64,000 nt of DNA from Phellopilus nigrolimitatus (GCA_021029095.1 JAJOHG010000132.1:1-64000), one strand, 5' to 3'; shown: positions 10,629 through 21,382, counted from the stretch's first letter. A program made the numbers and translations. Notes: generated from the letters alone by a model not told the origin.

Positions 10629-10842
10629 CCTGGGCAGAAAGATGGCTTTGAAGTTGCTTCATGCCTTAGCACTGAGGTTCGCTTCATGTGCCTGCTCGGG
10701 TGGTGATGGGTTTTCCCCTATGCTCCAACCACCGGCCTGGGCAGAAAAGATGGCATTGAAGTTGCTTCATGCCTTAGCACTGAGGTTTGCTTCATGTGTC
10801 TGCTCACACGGTGATGGCTCGCTTCATGCACTCTCCCCCGCA
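10629..10842 (+). repeat. 107-bp tandem duplication
   Basis: The unit starting CCTGGGCAGAAA occurs at 10629 and again at 10736, with few differences, each containing 'gaagttgcttcatgccttagcac'. In one frame both copies encode MALKLLHALALRFASC, but the family resemblance is nil and I regard the frame as incidental. Confidence 0.85.
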
Positions 10843-10919
10843 GATCCTGTGCGGATGTTCACCTGCAGGTACGCCTTCTGGTTGTTTGTTAATGTTGGTT
10901 ACTTAACTTTGCCTCCCTG

Positions 10920-11140
10920 ATCGTCGATACACGTCTGACCAGTACGACGGGCCCGTGACCCGAGCATTGACCGTCCGCAGACGCAATACTCCCAACAGTA
11001 GTGCCAACAGCCGCAATTCGAACCTCAAGCCAATGCCAACCGCCAGACTATGTGGAGTTCGGTGTTGGATGCTGGACGCGACCCAGCTATGCCTGCGCAT
11101 CCGGGACACGTTCGTGCAGATGGAGTAGCCCGCGGAGGCC
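10920..11140 (+). pseudogene. Unidentified exon fragment
   Basis: A plus-strand frame reads RYTSDQYDGPVTRALTVRRR, NTPNSSANSRNSNLKPMP and ends ATQLCLRIRDTFVQME-stop. The composition looks coding, but I cannot name the family. It abuts the RPL24 fragment on the opposite strand. Confidence 0.3.
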
Positions 11141-11284
11141 ATGACGAAGGCGTTTACACCGCAGGGTTTACTGTCTGCTGGCCCGCAGGACAAGCAGGAC
11201 CGGTCTGCGAAGCGCCAGGAGGAGCTCGCGCGCGAGACGGGCGCGTCGAGGCAAGTTCAGGGCGAGATGCGGCGGGAAGAAAAT

Positions 11285-11794
11285 GCAAACGCACCTTGGC
11301 CTTGTCTTTTTTCGACTCCTTGTCCTTCCTCTCTGCCTTCGCCCGGGCGATGGCGGCCTGGCGCGCCTTGGTGCGGTCGATCTCGGTCTGGTTGCGGCAC
11401 GCGGCGATGGCGGCAAGGTCGGCGCCGACGATGCCGCGCTGGTGCTTCACGGTGCGGCGCGTGCGCTTCTTGGAGGCCTCCTCGGCGAGCCCCTTCTTGT
11501 GCATGCACCGGTAGACCTGCGTCCACGCAATCTTGCGCGGGTTTTTGCGCTGCAGGAAGAGTGACTCGTTCGTTCTTACCGTTTGCGAAGCGGAAGACCT
11601 GGAGAGACGGGGGTTCAGCAGCAGTCGAATGTGGGCGGACAAGCGCGCGCGGTCGGACTGACGCACTTTGCTGTTGCCGCAAACGAACAAGCGCCCCTTG
11701 CTGGGGTAGATTTTGTAGCCCGAGAACGAGTCGATTTCAACCTTCTGTAGGTCCGAGCGGGTGCTCCGTCAGCGACCCTCCATCCTTACCCCAT
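11285..11794 (-). pseudogene. Ribosomal protein L24 (eL24) pseudogene, copy 1
   Basis: Minus-strand pieces read VEIDSFSGYKIYPSKGRLF (exon 11744-11667), VFRFAN (from 11598 after an intron GTGCGT...CTCTCCAG), then SLFLQRKNPRKIAWTQVY, MHKKGLAEEASKKR, RTVKHQRGIVGADLAAIA and a Lys/Ala-rich tail: the complete eL24 order. A short insertion after VFRFANGK shifts the frame before ESLFLQ, and the final residues run into other sequence after a GTGCGT. Retained introns argue for a genomic duplicate. A functional copy must exist elsewhere, since eL24 is a core protein of the 60S subunit. Confidence 0.88.
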
Positions 11795-11799
11795 CCCTC

Positions 11800-12440
11800 A
11801 CTGCCTCCACCACTGTAGCGCCCCTCCTGCCCCTCCCACGACCTCCAAACCGATTCTCACGTCCATCAGCACCGGGCCCTCAACAACGACCACCTCACCA
11901 TCGAGCGGCGCGCCATACCCGTCCCCGCCGACTTCGCCACCGTCGACCGCCGCATCCGCGGGGACAGACGACGCCGCAGAGAGCCCCAGCCCCGCATCGA
12001 GCGAGGACAGCGCGCTCCCGGCGTCGCCGAACAGCACAGGCGCCGTGGCGGGCGGCAGCCCCCGCCGTACCCGCACGAGCCCGCACACACGCGCAGCGGC
12101 AGCGCGTACGCGCCAGTGCCCGTGCCGCCGCCGTATGGCAAACTCGGCGAGGCGTTCTCGCTCCCCGGGTTCAGCGCGGGCTTCGGTGCGGTCGGCGTCG
12201 TCGCGCCGATGGCGCAGGCGCTGCAGGTGCACCGTGCGCCCGCGCATGCCGCTGCTGGGAAGACGGGCGGCGAGCCGACGCTCGTGTCGAGCGTGTCCAT
12301 GGGCCACGGCCATGGCTTCGGCGGCGGCGTGGTCGGATATGGAGGTGGCGGGGGCAGGGACGAGGACGCGATGATGGTCGTGCTGGACGACGAGAAGCGC
12401 GCGGGCACGGCGTACTACGAGACCGTGCACCGCCCAATGG
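11800..12440 (+). pseudogene. GC-rich unidentified coding fragment
   Basis: A plus-strand frame (for example 12116-12440) encodes PVPPPYGKLGEAFSLPGF, GFGAVGVVAPMAQALQVHR, MGHGHGFGGGVVGYGGGG and MMVVLDDEKRAGTAYYE. It looks like real low-complexity fungal protein, lying between the two RPL24 copies. The family is not recognised, and the antisense frames are shadows. Confidence 0.3.
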
Positions 12441-12459
12441 GCCGCGCACCGCACGCGAG

Positions 12460-12715
12460 AGACGGGCGCGTCGAGGCAAGTTCAGGGCGAGATCCGGCGG
12501 GAAGAAAACGCAAACGCACCTTGGTCTTGTCCTTTTCGACTCCTTGTCCTTCTTCTCTGCCTTCGCCCTGGCGATGGCAGCCTGGCACACCTTCGTGCGG
12601 TCGATTTCGGTCTGGTTGCGGTGCGCGGTCGACGATGCCGTGCTGGTGCTTTACGGTGCGGCACGCGCGCTTCTTTGAGGTCTCGTGCGCTAGGCCCAAC
12701 TCTCGCTTTTTTGGT
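12460..12715 (-). pseudogene. Ribosomal protein L24 pseudogene, copy 2
   Basis: ETSKKRACRTVKHQHGIV is followed, in another frame and after loss of the GADLAAIAA segment, by QAAIARAKAEKKDKESKR. About 230 bases match the 3' part of copy 1, including the non-L24 sequence beyond the tail, so one copy derives from the other by local duplication. Confidence 0.8.
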
Positions 12716-13186
12716 TGAAGGCTTTTTATTTGCTCGTCTTCTTGCGTTCGATCAACCCCCATATGCAAACCCTCCAACATATCATGGCCCATCGGGGCGC
12801 TTGCGCGACCCGCTCAAACGCTCGATGGCACCCATATACCCCGCCGCGCCAGATTGGCTCGGCGGGCACGTCGGCTGCGAGCACACCCAATCATGCTGCT
12901 CTTCTCCTGTCTTCTCACCATCACTGTGTCGACAACAATCATTTAATCACCCCTGCTTCGTCTGTGTACACTATCTCTCCCGCATCCTCTTCATTTTCTC
13001 AATCCCCACACCCCTCATCCTCTGACTCGCAACTTGTGTTGCCTCAGGCTCCGAAACCGCAACCTGCTCCAAAGGTCCCTCCGGCAAAAGCAAATTACGT
13101 GGAGTCACTCGTCGGTGAGTCTAAGTGTTTACGACACGTCTTCTTTCGCGATGTGTGTCTGATTATTCCTGTGTTAGATCAAGCCG
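12716..13186 (+). other. Unassigned junction sequence
   Basis: Contains a plausible exon end, LPQAPKPQPAPKVPPAKANYVESLV, before a GTGAGT at 13112. The 444-codon frame starting at 12715 runs antisense through the helicase fragment and is a shadow. No family assigned. Confidence 0.3.
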
Positions 13187-13890
13187 TCAAAAACTTGTCA
13201 GACATATGGCGACCAAGTCGTGCTTCTCCTTCTTCGACACCTTCATTCCCCGGAAAAGCACCTCGTCGTCCGCAATCTCCTTCCGTAGGAGCTCAATTTG
13301 CTGGAGTTCTCGCTTCGAAAGATAGTCTTGCCGAGAGCGCTCACGGAGGGACGGCATGGCGGCTACTCGCGCAGCGGCATCGTCTGCGAGTTGTCGACGC
13401 TGGGCATCTTCTGTGGCTGCGCCCTTCGAAGACCGGTCCTCGACTACTTTCTTCGTGCGGTCCTTGTCGCGCTCACGCATCCGATCCGCAAACGCGTCCC
13501 GCTCGTCTAAATCTCTCCGTCTTTCGCGCTCTCTCCTCTCGTCCTCATCTTCAAGCAGTTCTGTATCATCCTCTCCCGCGTCCGGCTCTCTTCCCTTGGC
13601 TCGTCCTCGTCGCCCTTACATCGCTTCCGCGCAACCTCTTCGTTGCTTTCCCACTCCCTTCCGTTCGTCTCACGTTTCCTTGCATGACGCTCCTTCTTGC
13701 TTTTGTCTTTTCCTTTCTCCTTAGATCTTCCTTTGTCCTTCTTGGGTACGGTGATGCTGCCATCCTCATCCTCAATGAACGAGTACTTCTGCGCCTGAAG
13801 CGCTTTCGCTTCCTTCTCGGCTTGCTTGCGTGCTACATCGGCCGCGTTCTTGTGTTTACTCTTTCGGGGCACACGAACGAAGACTGGCGA
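13187..13890 (-). pseudogene. Prp2/DHX16-type DEAH helicase, N-terminal fragment
   Basis: Minus-strand frames read RVPRKSKHKNAADVARKQ, ALQAQKYSFIEDEDGSI, a Lys/Arg/Glu-rich stretch, RDLDERDAFADRMRERDKD, TKKVVEDR, LRERSRQDYLSKRELQQIE and EIADDEVLFRGMKVSKKE. This order matches the region before the helicase core of the spliceosomal ATPase Prp2/DHX16. A frameshift near 13590 separates the two halves, and the match stops at about 13205, before the RecA domains. It is a dead fragment. Confidence 0.75.
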
Positions 13891-14059
13891 CCCGAATACA
13901 TTCCGGTGGTCTTTGCAACATCCACGCAAATCTTGGTGGCAAAACAACAGCCACCCTCTACCCTGCCAACCACAGGCTATACAACGACGTTCGGTTCCTC
14001 TCCCGTCACCCTGCTCACCATCAACGCAACACTCCCCTCTGCCGCCTGACCCGCCACGC

Positions 14060-15523
14060 GTCGCATCCAGCTTTTTGAACGAGCACTTTGCGAACGCCAC
14101 GATTGTCGCCGAAAAGGACCTCGTGCCAATCAAAAAGTTCGTACGCGAAGTACTCCGACGTTCGCGCACGACATGCAGCATCTTGCAGTCTGCGCTGTGC
14201 TACATCGAAGGGGTACTCAGAAGGTGCCAGAGATGGCAGAGAAGGAGAAGCAAGGTTTTGGTATCAGGGGCGAACCGGAGTTGGGTGAATAGGATCGTGA
14301 GGGATGACGAGGAAGCGAATGCCTCGTCGTATGTGAATAACCTCTTGGATATTTCCGCGCTCGGCGACCTCCCGACGGAGCTCATGCCTACGGAACTGTA
14401 CGACTTGAGTAACATGCCGATGGTCCTCCAGGTCGACGCTTCGCAGCTGTCATGCGACACGCTTCCGCAAGCGGAAACAGCTGACAAGCACCGAAAGACG
14501 CCCGAGCCTCGAAGTTCTTGCAAGACCGATGCTACTCGAACCGCGCGTGGGCCAAACTCTCCGGGCTTCCCCTGCGGGAAATCGGCAGCTGCGAATGCGC
14601 TTTCGGAGACGCGCTTGAGTGGCGTCTGTGGGTCGGTAAAGCTGCTTTTGGATTTGCGACTAACACCGGACTTTCTCCGATTTTAGAATGGCAGAATCGC
14701 CCCGCATCCGTGAACTTCCCTCTCACCACCGAACGTAAGTGTTTCTCCTCCGTCGGCGCTGTCCATCAGACTCTCCAACTTTGTCTCTACGTTTTATAAT
14801 TGACCTGTGTCTGTACACTTACTGACCCGCCATTTCCCATTCTCTGATCGACAGGGTCAACAACCCAATGGCGCTCTGGGCATCTCCGCGACCCTGAGGA
14901 AGGCTCGCGTTCGATCATGCGCACGTCGGCATCGCCTGCTGCGCGTGCGTCGTCAAATATGCCAAGCCCGCCGCTGTCGGATTCCGGCGCGAGTCCAGAG
15001 GTTGAGCGCGTGCTGCCTCTGCTGCAGCGTGCGCGGGCGTCGAATAGGACGCTCAGGCGTGCGGTCACGTTGCTAGAAGAGTCGGCGTTCAGGAGCGTGC
15101 CCCCGCGGTATCGCTCCCCCGGATCGCTGCCGTTTTCCTTCGCAGCTTGCGGTCAACGCTGCGCGTCAGAGCGCCGCTCAAAGCGGCCAACCGACGATGC
15201 TGTCAATCCCACTCACTTTGCAGATGCCAAGCGCGTTGAACTCGGTTTCGTCCGATATGAACGTCTTCGCACTAGACGAGCCGACACCGTGCTTCTCTCA
15301 CTCGCCCATGTCCCTCGTCGAGCCCAACCTCGACACCCCGAGCACGGTCTTCAGCACCTCGTGGTCGCCTGCGCACAGCACGAGCTCGTCGGACGAGTCC
15401 GAGTCCGGCTCGAGCGGCGGGTCCATCGCGACGCCCCCAGACGTGCTTCGCGCGTTTGCGCCGGGATCCGCGGCCAGCTTCAGTGTCCAGCGCGCCGCCG
15501 CGTCGCGCGTGAGCGCTCTCTGA
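14060..15523 (+). pseudogene. Pho85-type (PCL/Pho80-like) cyclin pseudogene
   Basis: A frame reads VASSFLNEHFANATIVAEKD, KKFVREVLRRSRTTCSILQ, ALCYIEGV, then ALGDLPTELMP and, after a deletion and frame change, SKFLQDRCYSNRAWAKLSGL, REIGSCE, ALEWRLWVG. This is the cyclin box of the basidiomycete PCL-type cyclins. An intron (GTAAAG...TTTTAG) separates WRLWVG from MAESPRIRELPS. Ser/Pro-rich C-terminal pieces (PSPPLSDSGASPE; ...PDVLRAFAPGS...) extend to the stop near 15523. The N-terminus and the middle of the cyclin box are missing. It lies head to head with the helicase fragment. Confidence 0.7.
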
Positions 15524-15529
15524 AACGAG

Positions 15530-16130
15530 TACGCGAAGACCGCCGCTGGCGACGCGGGGCTCAGGTGCTTCCCGCCCACGGGTGGGCTGGTGCGTCCCTT
15601 CTCCGACCCGTCGGGTCGACCCTGCATTATTTCTTATCATTGATCACACAGAACACCAAATACGACGACATTCAGCTAGCTGGGAGTGATGCAATGGATC
15701 ATCAAGAACTCCCCTGCAGCTTCCCACTCCCTCGTATATATAGTAGCTTCTCAATGTACCTATGTAGCTTGCAGCTGCAATATAGTACATTCCTCACAAT
15801 AGCACCACCTGAAGTTTCTGAATGGGCAAAAAAAAGAAGCAAAATAACTGCCTGACCACCTGCAGCAATATTCCCCCTACTCATATATCTACTGTCCAAC
15901 CATGCTACATAATTCTAAGAGCACTAACTTCACTATGGAACCCTAACACACTACCTCGCTACAAACCCTAAGACAGCTAAACTACACTATGACAACTATG
16001 CAACTATGCACTACCTCGCTAAGGTGAGTTCTGTAGCGCTAGGAAGTTGATAGCAAACTATTCGCCGCTATGTTGCTATGGTAACTTGGTAGCGCTACCA
16101 AGTGTCGGCTAGTTTTTTAAGGTTTCCTGA
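15530..16130. other. No gene recognised
   Basis: Simple repeats of ctatg/cactacctcgct around 15960-16030. From 16130 the sequence becomes the 3' flank shared with the 4225 gene. Confidence 0.4.
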
Positions 16131-16204
16131 TGTCAGTCTTCTCCTCGTCTCAATGTAAGGTCAATTTTGGGAATAACCTTCTCTGCATGTACATGCATGG
16201 ATAT

Positions 16205-16777
16205 CTAAAGATGATAGTGTCTTCCACCTCTTTCGAAACCTAGGCAGCGCGAAAGTCTACCCCCCTGCTTATCTGTCTTCACCAATGTCGAAATTGGAAT
16301 GACACCCACAGTCTTTTCATCATTCCCATATTTCAATACTGCTTCTGCATATTCTCCAAGGCCGGTCTCAGTAACCTCGAGATATTGTTCAAGCCACTTC
16401 TTTTCCGAGTCCACACTAGTGTAAGTCAAACGAGTCGTTCTTATCATGATACCATTGAAGTCTTTCGTGTCCAGTGGCTTTTCGTTGAGCCGGATGGCAC
16501 TTCGGAATGGAGCTGACTTGATGTTAACATCAAGGCGAGCACCTGTGTTGTACTTATTCAGTCCTCTGGTCGCCTCGCTACGCTCACTGACAATGGGATG
16601 GAGGATGCCTTTGGTGTCCGATGCAACCAATATCCCCATTTCTTTAACGCCTTCTGATGTCTCGATCCCGAAGATAGCATAGACATTGAGCCGTTTCCGA
16701 GATTGAGATGCATTTGACATCTTGAACCCGAGTCTTTCGTGTATAGACGAAGACTTAGGTTGTTTTTTAGATGCCAT
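16205..16777 (-). CDS. Orphan protein, paralogue of the gene at 4225
   Basis: An intronless 190-codon frame from ATG 16777. It has an N-terminal Lys/Ser-rich extension, then LNVYAIFGIET, EMGILVASDTKGILHPI, FRSAIRLNEKPLD, TTRLTYTS, SEKKWLEQYLEV and a C-terminal tail. The shared blocks with the 4225 product are in the same order, but overall identity is low while the flanking DNA is more similar. A TATA box is at 16881-16887. No known fold is identified. Confidence 0.6.
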   Translation of the reverse strand: MASKKQPKSSSIHERLGFKMSNASQSRKRLNVYAIFGIETSEGVKEMGILVASDTKGILHPIVSERSEATRGLNKYNTGARLDVNIKSAPFRSAIRLNEKPLDTKDFNGIMIRTTRLTYTSVDSEKKWLEQYLEVTETGLGEYAEAVLKYGNDEKTVGVIPISTLVKTDKQGGRLSRCLGFERGGRHYHL

Positions 16778-16880
16778 TTCTAGGCATTATAATCAGCGCT
16801 GTAAAGGCCAAGACTGTCTGTACGATTTACCTTAGGCTTTTGTGGGTGTTTTTGTTTAAATGACTGGGCGTCCTGTGCGA

Positions 16881-16887
16881 ATTTATA
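16881..16887 (-). promoter_or_regulatory. TATA box of the 16205 orphan gene
   Basis: On the minus strand CACTATAAATTCGCACAGGA lies 104 bases before ATG 16777, matching the position and context seen upstream of the 4225 gene. Confidence 0.55.
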
Positions 16888-16934
16888 GTGCCTTGCTTTA
16901 ACATTGCAGAATGTGACCATTGTGATGCGAGTTA

Positions 16935-18764
16935 GGGCATACCACGAGTCCACCCGTGGGTTGACCCGGACCCGTTGGCGGGTCACCCGTGACAAAAAAA
17001 CCTCGACTCGGACCCGGCTTGACCTGGACCCGCAGAGACTCGGATTCACGGGTCACCAAATTCCCACGGATCCATGTCACGGAGGTCACGGGTTTGCTCA
17101 CAGGTCTGCAGTGCAGGCACTCGCGCCGACCATGACCTCCTCCAGTAGCACCAGACCATGCAGCCGGCCGCGCCTGGCACAGAAAGCCTTGCGTACGCAG
17201 GTGGCACTGTCAGCACGACGTACGGGCGCATGAAGACCGCCGCCGACTCTCCTTCTGAACTTGCGCGCAAAATCTCCGCGAAGGTGTTACCCAAAATGCC
17301 TCGCCCGGACGTACGCAAGGTCGTTATTGTTGGCTCTGGAGGTCTTTCTATCGGCCAGGCTGGTGAGTTCGATTACTCTGGCTCGCAGGTGCTCAAGGCA
17401 CTACGGGAGGAAGGTGTCGATGCTGTCCTCATTAACCCCAACATTGCTACTTGGCAGACATCGCACCAGCTTGCATCCGAGGTCTACTTTCTACCCATCA
17501 CAGCAGACTATGTGGCATATGCACTCGAAAAGGAGAGGCCGGATGGTATACTACTTACTTTTGGCAGACAGAGCGCTCTCAATGTCGGCATTCAGCTCGA
17601 CAAGATGGGTGTGCTTGAACGGTTAGGTGTTCAAGTACTTGGGACGCCGATTCGGACGCTGGAGGTCAGTGAGGACCGTGATCTTTTCGTGCAGGCATTG
17701 AAGGGTGCGCTTGAATCTTATCTTCTTCTTATATAAGTTGTGCTTACTGACTGTTGTTTAGAAATTGACATTCCTGCCACGCAATCTACGGCTGTCTCGT
17801 CAGTAGGAGCTGCGCTCGACGCGGCTGCGAAGATCGGTTACCCCGACATTCTTCGTTCTGCATTCACGCTTGGCGGTCTCGGTTCTGGCTTTGCAAACAA
17901 TCCCGACGAGTTACGCGATCTTTCAGTGCAAAGTCTCAGCCTAAGCCCGCAGGTACTTATTGAACGGAGTATGAAAGGATGAAAGGAACTCGAATACGAG
18001 GTCGTACGCGATGGGGTGGACAATACGATCATCTGCTGCAACATGGAAATTTTCGACCCCCTTGGTACACACACTGGTGACTCGATTGTTGTCGCCCCGT
18101 CGCAGATTCTGCCCGATGATGAGTATCATATGCTCCATTCTGCCGCACTCAAGGTCATCCGCCATCTTGGTGTCGTCGGCGAGTGAAATATCCAGCATGC
18201 TCTGCATCCTGCATCCAAGGAGTACTGCGTCATCGAGGTCAACGCACACTTGAGTCGTTCCAGTGCGCTCGCGTCTAAAGCTACTGGCTACCCGCTCGCA
18301 TACACAGCCAGCAAGATTGCGCTAGGTCACACGCTTCCAGAGCTGCCAAATGCAGTCACGAAGACGACGACGGCGTGCTTCGAACCGTCTCTGGACTATA
18401 TCGTGACAAAGATCCCGAAGTGGGACCTCACAAAGTTCACGTCGTAGGTTGACCGCAAGGTCGGATCGGCGATGAAGAGCGATCGGCTGCACGTTCGAAG
18501 AATCTCTGCAGAAGGCTATTCGCCAGATTGACCCGCGCTTAAATTTGGACCTGCACTCTACACAGTATCTGTTTGAAAAAAACTCATTGGTCTAAATACT
18601 TATGAGCTACCCGCGGGTATTGAAAAAGAGCAAATCCTCGACCCGGACCCGCAACAATTCGTTTCCCACGGATCACCCGTTGACAGGTGATCCGTGAATA
18701 CGGATCTGCAGTCCGGGTCGGGTCACAGGTACCCACGGGTATCAAGGACTCGTGGTATGCCCTA
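16935..18764 (+). mobile_element. Pack-type DNA transposon carrying a host gene fragment
   Basis: GGGCATACCACGAGTCC (16935-16951) is perfectly inverted at 18746-18762. The ends are flanked by the 10-bp direct repeat ATGCGAGTTA (16925-16934 and 18765-18774). The paralogous upstream region at about 4835 lacks the insert, supporting the borders. Subterminal regions are rich in cgggt/acccg motifs. Inside lies an intron-bearing fragment of carbamoyl-phosphate synthase and no transposase, so it is non-autonomous and carries host DNA. A 9-10-bp target duplication fits the Mutator superfamily; that assignment is inference. Confidence 0.85.
17161..18540 (+). pseudogene. Carbamoyl-phosphate synthase (URA2-type) fragment
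   Basis: Frames read [53 protein letters not shown], then across a 57-bp intron (17705-17761, in frame) [81 protein letters not shown]. This is the first ATP-grasp half of the CPS domain of the fungal pyrimidine-synthesis protein. In-frame stops replace Trp after MKG (17980), a residue after VVGE (18184) and one at 18446; a deletion and frameshift follow. The GATase, second CPS half and ATCase are absent. It is the cargo of the surrounding element. Confidence 0.92.
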
Positions 18765-18774
18765 ATGCGAGTTA

Positions 18775-19230
18775 ATGATGCTGTGAGTTAATTAAAATGC
18801 GTGGTTTGCCATGCCATCGCCCATTTGGACGATCGCTGATCGACACTTTCGACGGCTTGAAATCCTGTGAGAGTTTATAATTCCTTACCATGAGATCGCA
18901 GAGAATCACCGACGTGCTAGGACTGCCTCTAGTTATCATTGGAGGGATTCCGATGAGTCAATAGTAGCTTCGCGAGGTTGGGCCGATTACTCGGATGTCA
19001 TATTTCCGACCATTGCAGAGGTTCCAATGCAAACTAAAGAAGACACACAGCATCAGAGGCACAGCCACGCTAAAGGGATAGACAGCATATCTATCATCTT
19101 TGCGGCAGAAGCAAAATAGATCTGTTCTTGGTAGATGCAAAGGGCGCTGGTCACAGAGACGAAGAGAAATGTTAAGATAACTTTGTGAGAAGAAAACATA
19201 AGCTTCGCTCGATGGCGGCAATTTTAGCAG
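18775..19230. repeat. Continuation of the 16205 upstream repeat
   Basis: Resumes the homology to 4840-5040 interrupted by the element (tttccgaccattgca, agataactttgtgagaag and others). Confidence 0.65.
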
Positions 19231-20300
19231 ATTTAAGAATTAAGGCACTAGTGTAGTTTTCTACTGCATATCTGATGGCAAAGTAGGCAATGTACAGGAT
19301 ACCAGAGACGATGTTACCCACCTTTCTAAAGGCAGTTCGGAACTTGCTCCCTTTACTATTCCTTAGCTCTGTGCTGTCGACTCGGAGTTGTTCATGGACG
19401 AATAAAACGAGAGAAAGCTGAAAGCCGGCCCGCCAGAACAGCGCGCCCCGGGCCTCTTCTCCCCGTTCCACGTCGCTGTCTCTTCCAAGACCACAGGCAC
19501 CATCAAGAGCGGGCACGGCGCCGGAAAACACAGAAAGCAGACAGCAGAACGCAGAACCAGCACGCGTCGCGTGGATGCAGCTGACGTACGATGCTTACTT
19601 GAGCGACCGGCCCTGAACTGGTCGCCATCCAGTGTTGTGCGTCCCACGGGGATCCCATAATCCCATTCCCACAGGAATCCCGCATCACGCAGGGATTGAT
19701 CGGGATCCCATCCAGGACCCTTTACTCACGCAGGTCGGCGCACGTGCAACACCACATCTTTTTTTTTTTTTTTTTTTTTTTCATCTACAGCAGCTCTGTC
19801 CCATCTTCAGCAATGCCCTGCCTCTTCGCATATTTCAGCGTAACTATCTTTTGGCAACTCCGGCCCTCTTGCGCTGGTCCTACTCTACTCATTCTACGGC
19901 TGGGATGCACCACTTTTACCAGGATGCGCAACTGGAGGCTCGGAACTCGGGTGCGCTCTTACCAAGTCGAGCTCAGCTAGGCAGCTTTTGTTTCTCTTCC
20001 TTTTCCTTCCTATCTTTCGGTTTCGTCTCATAGTCTCTTCCTCCTCTCCTCATCTCACTCTTCGAATGTATGTATATCAACTGACCCTGTGTGTGTAACA
20101 CTCCCACCGATAACCATCCTTTGTTATGAAACCTCCAGAGCCTCTCCTGGACGCTCGCAAGTCTTCGCGCCCCGTGAGATGCAAAGGTGCGCAGACTCTC
20201 CGACCCCAAGCCAAAAGTCTGACGACTAGAAATTATCTTTCACTTACATGTAGGAGCTGCAGAATCTCTATCTCTGGTAGACATGTAAATGACTACTAGT
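19231..20300. other. No intact gene; poly-T tract
   Basis: Holds a run of 22 T (about 19759-19781) followed by CATCTACAG, and short 'gggatccca' repeats at 19650-19720. The poly-T could be an intron tract or the A-tail of a retro-insert read on the other strand. No matching element body was recognised. Confidence 0.35.
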
Positions 20301-20325
20301 CAGCTATATCATGTAGCTGGTGCGC

Positions 20326-20695
20326 GGACATAGAACACAGAATGGCGACGGGGCCGTTGATTTCCTCAAGTGCAGCGAGGCTCGCGGCGAGCCTGTCATG
20401 GACGACGCGTCGCTTCTCGCGCTCTTCGAGGACGCCATGCGCGTGGAGGCGCTCCTGCGCGACCCCGGCGGGAGCCTACGCGTCGTAAAGGTGATGTTGT
20501 ATACGGAAGACGTGTATCTCTTTTTTTTGTATTCTTTTTCCTCCTTTGGACAGCTTCCTGGCATGGGATGATGCACACATAGACGAGGTGGAGGCGACGG
20601 CGGCGCTCCTCGGGCTGCTCATCGCACCGTATCCCGCGCCTGCGGGCGCGCCGCCCCACGCCAAGCGCCATTGTCGTGGCGAGCTGCGATGAGCA
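20326..20695 (+). pseudogene. Unidentified two-exon gene fragment
   Basis: A frame reads DDASLLALFEDAMRVEALLR, then VVK|GTGATG, a T-rich intron, and after a ...GACAG acceptor SFLAWDDAHIDEVEATAALL, GLLIAPYPAP before a stop. The splice pattern and composition look genuine, but I cannot name the family and no start or promoter is visible. Confidence 0.35.
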
Positions 20696-20905
20696 GCTCG
20701 TGCATCACCCCGCAAGTCTAGGACTCCGGGAACACAGCAAAGAGGCGAGTTTTAGAACTTTTTTATTATTATCTTTCATGCTGACGTTTTGAATACCAGA
20801 CGATCACGGACGTCAAGACCATCATGATCGAGTGACTTTATGAATATTAAAGCACATGAAATTGCTCTCGGAGCACGTCCCCATGTTCTGCGGCGGCATC
20901 TCTGA

Positions 20906-20950
20906 TTAGCATACTCCGTGGATGTGCTTTCCTTCGATGTGATTGGGCAT
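20906..20950 (-). pseudogene. Exon-1 remnant of a KGYNI-family gene
   Basis: ATG at 20950 starts MPNHIEGKHIHGVC-stop, matching the exon 1 of the genes at 23941 and 33559 (GKHIHGVHDY...). The same leader precedes it (aaagagagcaacg). The rest of the gene is gone, so this is a broken unit of the repeated gene array. Confidence 0.75.
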
Positions 20951-21382
20951 CGTTGCTCTCTTTACGGATTTTTAGATAAATCCTTGTCTTCTTTCAGTTT
21001 GTGGTATACGGCGAGCGGGGCGTAGAAACGTTGATGTAAGAAGAACATGCACAATGTCCTGGATTTATACGCAGTCGCGAGTTCCACTTTGCTCCTGTCG
21101 CCGGATCCAGCACGGGAAATTTCCCGACGATGCTGTGGAATTTGCCCCGGGAGATACTCCGACGAACTGCATCCGTGGCGTGCACAAATGCGCTTTGTCC
21201 GCCAAGTACCGGAAAGCAAAATTGGAAGCAGTTTCCAACTGTCTAGGGCGCGCACCCGCCCGCGGCCCTCCACGGATTGTCCTGGAGACTATTATGCTCC
21301 ACTTGGTCGCTCTACCTGCTCCTCTGAACAACGAGGAGAGAGGACTGCTGCGGCTGGGGAAAGCGCTCGGGGTACTAGTTTG
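20951..21382 (-). promoter_or_regulatory. Proximal promoter module, broken unit
   Basis: Homologous to 23942-24700, 25933-26370, 28750-29179 and, inverted, 32820-33558. Conserved blocks are the TATA region (tccTGGATTTATAC at about 21058), 'ggatccagcacgggaa', 'gatactccgacga', 'ccacggattgtcctggagactatta' and 'gggtactagtttgag'. In this unit it drives only the exon-1 stub. Confidence 0.7.

Noticed and set aside
12715..14049. 444-codon plus-strand open frame
   Set aside because: From 13187 on it runs antisense to the helicase fragment, whose residue pattern fits a known family. The Ser/Pro/Leu-rich product is what the antisense of Lys/Glu/Arg-rich coding DNA gives.
19759..19781. Poly-T as SINE or LINE tail
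   Set aside because: No target duplication or element body was recognised next to it; CATCTACAG right after it also fits an intron polypyrimidine tract.
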